64,000 nt of DNA from Streptomyces sp. BK208 (GTDB lineage Bacteria > Actinomycetota > Actinomycetes > Streptomycetales > Streptomycetaceae), in assembly GCF_004364245.1 (NCBI RefSeq), contig NZ_SOAV01000005.1:248001-312000 (forward strand), given 5' to 3'. Below the pieces are notes generated by a model. That model saw nothing but the letters and a program-made list of their open reading frames with translations, did no database searches and was not told the origin of the DNA. Made by a program: the position numbers and the translations under genes. This document shows, piece after piece, positions 8,313-15,950 of this stretch; within the stretch, counting starts at the first letter, position 1, and each line of letters opens with the position of its first letter.

Positions 8313-8993
8313 ATGAACCAGCCGCTCGCGGGCTACGCTCCCGCACCCGTCGCCGCCCGCATGGAGAACCACGGCAACCACATGCTGAAGGTCGCCATGC
8401 AGACCGGAAACGACCTCTTCGCGCGCGTGGGCTCGATGGTCGCCTACGAGGGCTTCGTCCAGTACGAGCCCAACCCGCCGGCCGTCCGCCAGATCGCCAA
8501 GGACTGGATGACCGGCGAGGGCGCGCCCCTGATGAAGTGCTCCGGCGACGGACTGCTCTACCTCGCCGACTACGGCGCCAACGTCGTCGTCATCAACCTC
8601 AACGGCGACGGGATCTCCGTCAACGCCACCAACCTGCTCGCCTTCGACGCCCACCTCACCTGGGGCGTGGAGCGGGTCAAGGGCCTGGCGAAGTTCGCCG
8701 GGCAGGGCCTGTGGAACACCACGATCTCCGGACAGGGCTGGGTCGCGCTCACCTCCCGTGGCAAGCCGATCGTGGTCGACTGCGGCGGTGGCGAGGACGA
8801 GACCTACGTCGACCCCGACGCACTCGTCGCCTGGTCCCCGAACCTGAAGGTGAAGGGCAAGCGCAGCTTCAAGGCGCAGTCGCTGATCGGCCGCGGCAGC
8901 GGCGAGGCCTTCCAGATGGCCTTCTCCGGTCAGGGCATCGTCGTCGTCCAGCCCAGTGAGGACAGCACCGATCGCCTCCGGGTCCGGGGCTGA
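8313..8993 (+). CDS. AIM24 family protein (second in cluster)
   Basis: 226 residues starting MNQPLAGYAPAPVAA, 13 bases after the TerD–AIM24 stop with a GGGAGAG ribosome site. The whole protein is one AIM24/TIGR00266 domain: NHMLKVAMQTGNDLFARVGSM at the start, then MKCSGDGLLYLADYGANVVV, then GLAKFAGQGLWNTTISGQGW, ending in the conserved VVVQPSE. It aligns along its length with the C-terminus of the preceding protein and with the next gene, so these are tandem paralogues. No signal peptide or membrane segment is visible, so a cytoplasmic location is likely. Function unknown. Confidence 0.9.
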   Translation: MNQPLAGYAPAPVAARMENHGNHMLKVAMQTGNDLFARVGSMVAYEGFVQYEPNPPAVRQIAKDWMTGEGAPLMKCSGDGLLYLADYGANVVVINLNGDGISVNATNLLAFDAHLTWGVERVKGLAKFAGQGLWNTTISGQGWVALTSRGKPIVVDCGGGEDETYVDPDALVAWSPNLKVKGKRSFKAQSLIGRGSGEAFQMAFSGQGIVVVQPSEDSTDRLRVRG

Positions 8994-9008
8994 GGGGGAG
9001 CCAGAATC

Positions 9009-9764
9009 ATGCAGAGCCCGCTTTTCGCCCACAACGACCAGCAGACCCAGGAAGCCTGGAGCCTGCAGAACAAGCACATGCTCCGCGTCGCCCTGACGGG
9101 CCACGACGACGTGCTCGCCCGCAAGGGCACGATGGTCGCCTACCAGGGGCTCGTCGAGTTCGACGCCGAGTACCAGAACAACAGCCAGTCACGCGCGCGG
9201 GCGCACACCGGCGAGGGCCTGGACCTGATGCGCTGCCACGGGCAGGGCACGGTCTACTTCGCCAACCTCGCCCAGTGCGTGCACGTGGTGGACGTCGACC
9301 AGGACGGCCTCACCGTCGACAGCAGCTACGTACTCGCGATGGACTCGTCCCTGCACCACGAGGTCATCGCGGTGGACAGCCTCTACGGCATCTCCGGCTC
9401 GGGGAAGTACCAGCTCAACATCACCGGCCGGGGCAAGGTCGCCCTGATGACCTCGGGCTCTCCCCTGTTCATGCAGGTGACGCCCGACAAGTACGTCAAC
9501 TGCGACGCCGACGCGATCGTCGCCTGGTCCACCGGCCTGCGCGTGCAGATGCAGGCCCAGACGCACTCCTCCGGGGTGTGGCGGCGCCGCGGCAGCACCG
9601 GCGAGGGCTGGGAGCTGAGCTTCATGGGCAGCGGCTTCGCGCTCGTGCAGCCCAGTGAGCTGCTGCCGCCGCAGAACGCGCAGATCGGCTCGGGCCTCGC
9701 CGCCCAGTACGGCATGGGCCAGCAGGGAGCCCGCGGCCAGAACCAGGGCAACGTCTGGAGCTGA
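9009..9764 (+). CDS. AIM24 family protein (third in cluster)
   Basis: 251 residues, ATG preceded by GGGGGAG. The single AIM24 domain starts QNKHMLRVALTGHDDVLARKGTM, repeats the MRCHGQGTVYFANLAQCVHVV and GISGSGKYQLNITGRGKVAL strands, and ends FALVQPSELLP. A short Gly/Gln-rich tail follows. Spacing of 15 bases from the preceding gene indicates one operon with the TerD–AIM24 fusion. A strong bidirectional terminator ends the unit. Confidence 0.9.
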   Translation: MQSPLFAHNDQQTQEAWSLQNKHMLRVALTGHDDVLARKGTMVAYQGLVEFDAEYQNNSQSRARAHTGEGLDLMRCHGQGTVYFANLAQCVHVVDVDQDGLTVDSSYVLAMDSSLHHEVIAVDSLYGISGSGKYQLNITGRGKVALMTSGSPLFMQVTPDKYVNCDADAIVAWSTGLRVQMQAQTHSSGVWRRRGSTGEGWELSFMGSGFALVQPSELLPPQNAQIGSGLAAQYGMGQQGARGQNQGNVWS

Positions 9765-9790
9765 CCGGCGCCCGGGCCGACGGCCACCGT

Positions 9791-9830
9791 CCGGCAAGGG
9801 GTGACCGCGAGAGCGGTCACCCCTTGCCGG
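9791..9830. terminator. Bidirectional terminator, 18-bp stem
   Basis: Arms 9791–9808 and 9813–9830 are perfect complements (CCGGCAAGGGGTGACCGC) around a GAGA loop. It separates the AIM24 operon from the converging Nudix gene, whose stop codon directly abuts it. Confidence 0.88.
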
Positions 9831-10346
9831 TCACAGGCGGGCGCGGGTGGCCTCCAGCAGGCGTACGACCGACTCGTCGGCCACGTCCGCGACCTCGGTG
9901 TACGGGAACCAGCGCAGGTCGAGCGACTCGTCGCTGATCGCCTCCACGGCCCCTTCGGGAGCCAGGGCTGCGTACTGGACGTCCAGGTGCCAGGCGCAGG
10001 GCGTGTGGTGCCGGTCCAGCCGCACGGGACCGCCCGGCAGCAGCGTCAGTCCGGCGATGCCCGACTCCTCCGTGCCCTCGCGCAGCGCGGCCCGGGCGAG
10101 CGTGTCGTCGACCGGCTCGCAGTGCCCGCCCATCTGCAACCACATGCGCAGCTTCTTGTGCAGGGTGAGCAGGACGCGCTCGCGCGAGGGGTCGATCACC
10201 AGGGCGCTCGCCGTGATGTGCCCGTCGGCGCAGCCCTTCCACATCCCGTCCGGGTGCGCCGCGAGGTGGTCCAGGTAGAGCTGGCGCAACCCGTCCTGAC
10301 CCTCGTACTCCTTCAGGACCAGGACCGCGTCGTCGTGGAGGCTCAC
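9831..10346 (-). CDS. Nudix hydrolase
   Basis: 171 residues. A Nudix-type box is present (GGHCEPVDDTLARAALREGT then EESGI), one residue longer than the textbook spacing and with Asp in place of the first Glu, as I recall for other actinobacterial homologues. The REGTEES core that binds magnesium is intact. The N-terminus (HDDAVLVLKEYEGQDGLRQLY) precedes a typical Nudix β-strand. The start overlaps the stop of the upstream DUF2342 gene by 4 bases, so they are coupled. The substrate cannot be read from sequence; a nucleoside diphosphate derivative is the default. Confidence 0.87.
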   Translation of the reverse strand: MSLHDDAVLVLKEYEGQDGLRQLYLDHLAAHPDGMWKGCADGHITASALVIDPSRERVLLTLHKKLRMWLQMGGHCEPVDDTLARAALREGTEESGIAGLTLLPGGPVRLDRHHTPCAWHLDVQYAALAPEGAVEAISDESLDLRWFPYTEVADVADESVVRLLEATRARL

Positions 10347-11836
10347 TCGCCGTCGTCGCCCTCGGGCTCGTCCCGGCCGTCGGGCCGGTGCTCGCCCCGG
10401 GCGCCCTCGTCCTTCTTCTGGTCGTCCTTCTCCAGGTCGTCCTTCTTCTTCAGGCCGGGCTTGCCCGCCGCCTCGCCGAGCATCTTGTCCAGCTCGGAGA
10501 AGTCGAGCTGCTCACGGTGGACGAAGCCGTCCGGGTCGTCCAGGTCGGTCGCGGTCGGCAGCATGTCCGGGTGGGCCCACAGACCGTCCCGGCCGTCGAC
10601 ACCGCGCGCGTCCGTCAGGGACGCCCACAGGCGGGAGGCGTCGCGCAGCCGGCGCGGGCGCAGCTCCAGGCCGATCAGCGTGGCGAAGGTCTGCTCCGCG
10701 GGCCCGCCCGAGGCGCGACGGCGGCGCAGCGTCTCGCGCAACGCGTCGGCGGAGGACAGACGCGGCTTGGCGGCGGTGTGCACCACCGCGTCCACCCAGC
10801 CCTCGACGAGTGCCAGGGCCGTCTCCAGACGGGCCAGGGCCGCCTTCTGCTCCGGGGTGTCCTCCGGCTGGAACATGCCCTGCTGGAGAGCCTCCTGCAG
10901 CTGCTCGGGGTTCTGCGGGTCGAACTGGCCGACCACGTCCTCGAGCTTGGCCGTGTCGACCTTGATGCCGCGGGCGTACCCGTCGACGGCGCCGAACAGG
11001 TGCGAGCGCAGCCACGGCACGTGGGCGAAGAGACGCTGGTGGGCGGCCTCGCGCAGGGCCAGGTACAGCCGCACCTCCTCCTGCGGCACGCCGAGGTCCT
11101 TGCCGAACGACTCGACGTTCGCCGGCAGCAGCGCGGCCTTGCCGGCCGGGCCGAGCGGCAGACCGACGTCGGTCGAGCCGACGACCTCGCCGGCGAGCAC
11201 GCCGACGGCCTGACCGATCTGCGTGCCGAACATGGCGCCGCCCATGGACCGCATCATGCCGATCAGCGGGCCGGCCATGGCCTGCATCTCCTCCGGCAGC
11301 ACGTCGCCCATGGCGTTGCCGACGCGCTCGGCGACCGGGTCGACCAGCTCGCGCCAGGCGGGCAGGGTCGCCTCGACCCACTCCGCGCGGCTCCAGGCCA
11401 CGGCGGTGCCCGCGCCGGAGGGCAGGGCGGTCGCGTCGTCCAGCCACAGGTCGGCCAGGCGCACCGCCTCCTGGACGGCATTGCGCTCGGCGGGGCCGAC
11501 GCTGGCGTCCTTGCGGCCGTCCGGCGTCCCCTGGGAGACCGTCTGGCGGGCGATCTGCTTGGCCATGTCCCAGTTCACCGGGCCGCCCTCGTAGGAGAGC
11601 ATCTGGCCCAGCTGCTGGAACGCGGCGCCCAGGTCGTTGGGGTTCATGGAACCGAACATGGCAGCGAACGGGTTGTCCGCACCGGGGCCGCCCAGGCCTC
11701 CGGCTCCGGACATCCCGAAACCGAACGGGTTGGCCGGTCCCTGACCACCGCCGCTCTGCTGGTCCTTCTTCTTGCCCTCGTCGCCGTCGTCCGGCTCCTC
11801 CGGCGGAAGGCCGAATCCGAATGGGGTGTCACTCAC
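10343..11836 (-). CDS. DUF2342 / zinc-dependent metalloprotease-like protein
   Basis: 497 residues from GTG at 11836 (MSDTPFGFGLPPEEPDD); the frame extends 21 codons further but without support. The N-terminal 120 residues are Gly/Phe/Asp-rich with FGFG repeats. From about residue 140 it matches the actinobacterial TIGR03624 family, annotated as zinc-dependent metalloprotease, including LREAAHQRLFAHVPWLRSHL. A classical HExxH is absent, so protease activity is doubtful from sequence. The C-terminus is a Lys/Asp/Glu-rich tail. It forms a two-gene unit with the Nudix gene. Confidence 0.85.
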   Translation of the reverse strand: MSDTPFGFGLPPEEPDDGDEGKKKDQQSGGGQGPANPFGFGMSGAGGLGGPGADNPFAAMFGSMNPNDLGAAFQQLGQMLSYEGGPVNWDMAKQIARQTVSQGTPDGRKDASVGPAERNAVQEAVRLADLWLDDATALPSGAGTAVAWSRAEWVEATLPAWRELVDPVAERVGNAMGDVLPEEMQAMAGPLIGMMRSMGGAMFGTQIGQAVGVLAGEVVGSTDVGLPLGPAGKAALLPANVESFGKDLGVPQEEVRLYLALREAAHQRLFAHVPWLRSHLFGAVDGYARGIKVDTAKLEDVVGQFDPQNPEQLQEALQQGMFQPEDTPEQKAALARLETALALVEGWVDAVVHTAAKPRLSSADALRETLRRRRASGGPAEQTFATLIGLELRPRRLRDASRLWASLTDARGVDGRDGLWAHPDMLPTATDLDDPDGFVHREQLDFSELDKMLGEAAGKPGLKKKDDLEKDDQKKDEGARGEHRPDGRDEPEGDDGE

Positions 11837-12028
11837 GGGGTTCCTCGGCTGGTAGGGCCGCCGGTTCTTTCCGGCGGCACGGCTGCCCGACTTCACCACC
11901 CAGCGTAGACACCCGAAGCCGATCGGGCCTCGGTGCTTCGCCGACTGACGGCCTGCGGCAGGATGGATGCCACCTGGTACGCACGCGTCGCTCGCGCTCG
12001 TACTGAAGACAACCTCTGGAGACGCCCG

Positions 12029-13150
12029 GTGAGTTCCCCAGATCCGCAGGTTCGCGCAGCGCGAAACCAGTCAACCAGTTCCTCCCGCTCCGGCGCGCGC
12101 GGACCCGTCGTGGCGGTCACCGGTGCCGCGTCCGGGGTGGGGGCGCTGCTCACCGAGCGGCTCATCGCATCGGACGAGGTCAGACAGGTCGTGGCCATAG
12201 ACGAACGGCGCGCCGGGTGCGAGACGGCGCAGTGGCACATCCTGGACGTACGGGACCCGGCCATCGCCGAGAAGCTGCGAGGCGCGGACGTGGTGGTGCA
12301 CCTCGCGCTCGACCTCGACCTGGAGACCGACGCGGCCGCCCGGACGGCTTACAACGTACGGGGGACGCAGACCGTCCTGACCGCCGCCGCGGCGGCCGGC
12401 GTGCACCGGGTCGTGCTGTGCACCTCCGCGATGGTCTACGGGGCCCTCCCCGACAACGAGCTGCCGCTGTCCGAGGACGCCGAGCTGCGTGCCACGGCCG
12501 AGGCGACCGGCGTCGGGGACCTCCTGGAGATCGAGCGGCTCGCCCGGCGCGCGCCGCGGGCGCATCCCGGCCTCAACGTGACGGTCGTGCGGCCCGCCGT
12601 GCTGGTCGGCGGCATGGACACCGCGCTGACCAGGTACTTCGAGTCGCCCCGGCTGCTCGTGGTGGCCGGATCGCGGCCGGCCTGGCAGTTCTGCCACGTC
12701 GACGACCTGTGCAGTGCCCTGGAGTACGCCGTCCTGGAGAAGGCCGATGGCGAGCTGGCCGTCGGGTGCGACGGCTGGCTGGAGCAGGAGGAGGTCGAGG
12801 AGCTCAGCGGCATCCGGCGCATGGAGCTGCCCTCCGCGGTCGCGCTCGGCGCGGCGGCCCGGCTGCACCGGATCGGCCTGACACCCTCACCGGCCGGGGA
12901 CCTGGCGTACACGATGTACCCCTGGGTCGTCAGCGGCAGCCGGCTGCACGACGCCGGATGGCGGCCGAAGCACACGAACGAGGAAGTGCTCGCCGAGCTG
13001 CTCGAAGAGGTCTCGGGGCGGCACACGGTCGCCGGCCGGCGCCTCGGGCGCAAGGACGCTACGGCCGCGGGAGCCGCGGGAGCGACGGTGGCACTGCTGG
13101 GCGCGGCCGCGGTGGTGCGCCGCGCGCGCAAGGCCCGGCGCCGCATCTGA
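12029..13150 (+). CDS. Extended SDR (NAD-dependent epimerase/dehydratase-like)
   Basis: 373 residues from GTG 12029, with CTGGAGAC upstream. The Rossmann fold shows VVAVTGAASGVGALLTERL and the acidic residue of an NAD binder (VVAIDERR). LDVRD and VVHLALD follow, and an SDR active-site region (VVLCTSAMVYG) in which the Tyr-x3-Lys pair is not clear. The C-terminal 60 residues hold an Ala/Gly-rich hydrophobic stretch (AAGAAGATVALLGAAAVV) before a basic end, so it may be membrane-tethered. The gene is divergent from DUF2342. Substrate unknown; sugar-nucleotide-like or sterol-like substrates are possible. Confidence 0.83.
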   Translation: MSSPDPQVRAARNQSTSSSRSGARGPVVAVTGAASGVGALLTERLIASDEVRQVVAIDERRAGCETAQWHILDVRDPAIAEKLRGADVVVHLALDLDLETDAAARTAYNVRGTQTVLTAAAAAGVHRVVLCTSAMVYGALPDNELPLSEDAELRATAEATGVGDLLEIERLARRAPRAHPGLNVTVVRPAVLVGGMDTALTRYFESPRLLVVAGSRPAWQFCHVDDLCSALEYAVLEKADGELAVGCDGWLEQEEVEELSGIRRMELPSAVALGAAARLHRIGLTPSPAGDLAYTMYPWVVSGSRLHDAGWRPKHTNEEVLAELLEEVSGRHTVAGRRLGRKDATAAGAAGATVALLGAAAVVRRARKARRRI

Positions 13151-13286
13151 GGAGCCCCGGCCGCCCCGGCCTGCCGGGGGCCGCCGGGCGGGCCGAGGGC
13201 TCTGTAGGAGGCTCCAACGCCGTACGCGCGCGTGCCGGGCGATCACGCTATTCCGCGCCGTCCGTGACGTGGGGCACGATGGACGC

Positions 13287-13748
13287 ATGGCAACCACGAA
13301 CGACCACCCCGGTGAGCGGGCCGCAGCGGACCCCGTCAAGCTGATCGGCATCCGCGAGACGCCCCTGTCCGTGGACGAGGTCTTCCGCGCGGTCGGGGAC
13401 GACGCCTCCGGCGGCACCGCGCTGTTCGTGGGGACCGTGCGCAACCACGACGGGGGCACCGACGTCGACCGGCTCGGGTACTCGTGCCACCCGAGTGCCG
13501 AGGCCGAGATGCGGCGGATCGCCGAGAAGGTCGTCGCGGAGTACCCCGTACGGGCGCTCGCCGCGCTGCACCGGGTGGGGGACCTGGAGGTCGGGGATCT
13601 CGCGGTGGTCGTCGCGGTCTCCTGTCCGCACCGGGGCGAGGCCTTCGACGCCTGCCGCAAGCTGATCGACGACCTCAAGCACGAGGTGCCCATCTGGAAG
13701 CACCAGACGTTCTCGGACGGCACCGAGGAGTGGGTGGGGGCCTGCTGA
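13287..13748 (+). CDS. moaE: MoaE, large subunit of molybdopterin synthase
   Basis: 153 residues. MoaE pairs with MoaD to insert sulfur into precursor Z, making molybdopterin. Signatures are GGTALFVGTVRNHDGG, HRVGDLEVGDLAVVVAVSCP and the C-terminal KHEVPIWKHQTFSDG with the catalytic lysines. I chose ATG 13287; a GTG six codons upstream (13269) is also in frame and neither has a good ribosome site. MoaD is not in the window, so the partner is encoded elsewhere. Close to the stop is a tandem duplication of CTGCTGATC (13742 and 13764). Confidence 0.93.
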   Translation: MATTNDHPGERAAADPVKLIGIRETPLSVDEVFRAVGDDASGGTALFVGTVRNHDGGTDVDRLGYSCHPSAEAEMRRIAEKVVAEYPVRALAALHRVGDLEVGDLAVVVAVSCPHRGEAFDACRKLIDDLKHEVPIWKHQTFSDGTEEWVGAC

Positions 13749-13893
13749 TCATGAGGGTGGGGCCCTGCTGATCGAGGGAGGTACCTGCGCGGCCCGGGTT
13801 GCGTAACCCACCCCCCGGCGTGAGCGTTGTCACTGCGAATGGTTAATCTGCTGATCAGTCAGTCGCGGACACTCATGGGGTTGGGAGGTCGGC

Positions 13894-14058
13894 ATGGCGG
13901 CGCTTGCCTGGTTGCTGATTCCGCTGGTGGCCGCGGTCGGTGCGGGCCTGTGGGGAAGTTGGGCCAACCGGACCCGGAAGGCACGGAGCGACGGTCCCGA
14001 GCTGGACGGTTACGCCCGTTTCCGCGAGGCCATGGAGAAGCCCCGTACCGGTGCCTGA
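13894..14058 (+). CDS. Very small membrane protein
   Basis: 54 residues, ATG preceded by GGGAGGTC at 13883–13890. Residues 3–22 form one transmembrane helix (LAWLLIPLVAAVGAGLWG), followed by a basic cytoplasmic-type segment (NRTRKAR) and a short polar tail ending AMEKPRTGA. It sits 51 bases upstream of the PDZ–Lon protease on the same strand, so it may be a partner or a substrate. No family is recognised. The good ribosome site, hydropathy and position support it being real. Confidence 0.75.
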   Translation: MAALAWLLIPLVAAVGAGLWGSWANRTRKARSDGPELDGYARFREAMEKPRTGA

Positions 14059-14109
14059 CGGACGCCGCCCTGACGGTGTTCCGACAGCCGCGTCCCGTAC
14101 TGTCGTGCC

Positions 14110-15204
14110 ATGCCACGCCGCACCGCGACGATGCTCGCCTCCACCCTGATGCTGATCGCGCTCCTGTGCGCGGGTGTGTTCATCCCCGTGCCCTACTCGG
14201 AGATGTCTCCCGGGCCGACGGTGAACACCCTCGGGGACCACGACGGCGAGCCGGTGCTGCAGATCTCCGGTCACAAGACGTATGAGGCCAGCGGTCATCT
14301 GAACATGACCACCGTCCGGGTCACCAGCGCCGAGTACAAGATGAACCTCGTGGAGGCCGTCTACGGCTGGCTGGCGCACGACAACAGCGTGGTGCCGCAC
14401 GACACCCTCTACCCGGACGGCAAGACCGAGGAAGAGGCCACCCAGGAGAACGCGGAGGAGTTCAGCCACTCCCAGGAGACCGCGAAGGTCGCCGCCCTGG
14501 AGGCGCTCGACATCCCGGTGAAGTCCTGGGTGATCGTCTCCACCGTCGTCAAGGACTCCCCGGCGCAGGGCAGGCTGCACGCCGGTGACGTGATCAAGGC
14601 CGTGGACGGCACGGAGGTCAAGAAGCCGGCGGACGTCGCCGACCTGGTGACCAAGCACGAGCCGGGACAGGACACCGTCTTCACGGTCGTGCCCGCCAAG
14701 GAGCAGGCCGCCGCGGAGAAGGAGGGCCGGACGGCGACGAAGACGCAGAAGGTCACCCTCACCACCGAGGCCTCCGACGACGGGGGCGAGAAGCGAGCCA
14801 TCGTCGGCATCTCCGCCGGGACCGACCACACGTTCCCGTTCGACATCGACATCAAGCTGGCCGACGTCGGCGGTCCGAGCGCCGGTCTCATGTTCGCCCT
14901 CGGCATCTACGACAAGCTCACCCCGGGCGACCTCACCGGCGGCAAGTTCGTCGCCGGCACCGGGACGATCGACGACGACGGCAAGGTCGGCCCGATCGGC
15001 GGCATCGGCATGAAGACCATCGGCGCGCACGACAAGGGCGCCCAGTACTTCCTGACACCGGCGGACAACTGCGTGGCAGCGGCCGAGGACACCCCCGACG
15101 GGCTGACCCTCGTGAAGGTCGACACCATCGACGACGCCCTCGGCGCGCTGAAGGACATCCGTTCCGGGAAGACCGCCGACCTGCCGAAGTGCACGGAGGG
15201 CTGA
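14110..15204 (+). CDS. Membrane-anchored PDZ–Lon (YlbL-type) serine protease
   Basis: 364 residues. An N-terminal membrane anchor (residues 7–25, TMLASTLMLIALLCAGVF) precedes an extracytoplasmic region with a PDZ domain (residues 140–200, SPAQGRLHAGDVIKAVDG). The C-terminal Lon-type S16 domain has the catalytic serine in GGPSAGLMFALG and the lysine in GGIGMKTIGA. There is no AAA+ domain, as in the Bacillus YlbL family, which degrades membrane or secreted regulators. The C-terminus ends CTEG. The gene follows the tiny membrane protein on the same strand. Confidence 0.92.
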   Translation: MPRRTATMLASTLMLIALLCAGVFIPVPYSEMSPGPTVNTLGDHDGEPVLQISGHKTYEASGHLNMTTVRVTSAEYKMNLVEAVYGWLAHDNSVVPHDTLYPDGKTEEEATQENAEEFSHSQETAKVAALEALDIPVKSWVIVSTVVKDSPAQGRLHAGDVIKAVDGTEVKKPADVADLVTKHEPGQDTVFTVVPAKEQAAAEKEGRTATKTQKVTLTTEASDDGGEKRAIVGISAGTDHTFPFDIDIKLADVGGPSAGLMFALGIYDKLTPGDLTGGKFVAGTGTIDDDGKVGPIGGIGMKTIGAHDKGAQYFLTPADNCVAAAEDTPDGLTLVKVDTIDDALGALKDIRSGKTADLPKCTEG

Positions 15205-15243
15205 CCCCCGCACAGCCGTCCCGACAGTCGGCGTCCCGCGTTC

Positions 15244-15786
15244 CTACTCCTCGAAGGTCGCCGTCAGGGCCTCGGCCAGACCGGGCACCAGGTCGGACCC
15301 CGTGAGGACCTCCGTGGCCGTGTCCTTCTCGCGCAGCCGCAGGGCCGAGTCGCGGGAGCCGTCGCGCAGGACGGCGACCGTCATGCGGACCTCCTGACGG
15401 TCGGGGTGCTCCGCCACCCACTGGGCGAGCTTCTTCTCGTTCAGCCCCTGGGGCACCTGGGCCTCGGCGGAGGGGGGCAGCATCAGACGCTCGACGGCGA
15501 GCGCGCAGCCCACCACGGCGTCGGGCCAGGCGATGGTGCCCAGGAACTCGTCGAGTGCCTGGCCCGTTGGAATCTCGTCCTGCTCGATCGGGGTGAGGCC
15601 GGAGGTCTCCGCCTCGTCCCGCAGACCGAGCCGGTCCGCGAGCGAGGGCTGGTCGGCCCTCAGCCGTGCGGTGTCGACAAGTGCGAAGAGGCGTGCGGGC
15701 TGGTCCCAGCCGAGTCCGGAGACGTACTCGTCGATCTCGAGTACGGCCCGGGTGAGGGGGCTCGCTGCCATGGGGGTGTTGGACAT
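15244..15786 (-). CDS. PPA1309-family conserved protein
   Basis: 180 residues from ATG 15786 (MSNTPMAASPLTRAVLEIDEY); a GTG two codons upstream (15792) fits GGCAGGA slightly better. Actinobacteria carry this protein widely, and it is usually called PPA1309 family. It is soluble and acidic, with no recognisable catalytic motif; WPDAVVGCALAVERLMLPP is its most distinctive stretch. It converges on the PDZ–Lon gene and diverges from the UPF0182 gene. Function unknown. Confidence 0.82.
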   Translation of the reverse strand: MSNTPMAASPLTRAVLEIDEYVSGLGWDQPARLFALVDTARLRADQPSLADRLGLRDEAETSGLTPIEQDEIPTGQALDEFLGTIAWPDAVVGCALAVERLMLPPSAEAQVPQGLNEKKLAQWVAEHPDRQEVRMTVAVLRDGSRDSALRLREKDTATEVLTGSDLVPGLAEALTATFEE

Positions 15787-15819
15787 GGTCACAATCCTGC
15801 CTCGTTCATGGCCCGAATC

Positions 15820-15846
15820 GGGAACCGAGTAAACGATGAGTAAGTT
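15820..15846 (+). promoter_or_regulatory. Candidate SigR-type ECF promoter upstream of UPF0182 gene
   Basis: GGGAAC (15820–15825), an 18-base spacer and GTT (15844–15846) match the pattern GGAAT-N18-GTT used by the SigR group, with one change. It lies about 105 bases before the UPF0182 start on the same strand. The matching element at sigR in this window has the same geometry. Assignment to SigR rather than another ECF factor is an inference. Confidence 0.45.
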
Positions 15847-15950
15847 GCATAAGTGTGGGCCCACGATCACGGGGGCGCACGGGGGGCCCGCGAACCCGAG
15901 GGCCTGACGGATCAACAGCGAACTTCGAGGTGCGCACCTTGGCTTTCCAG

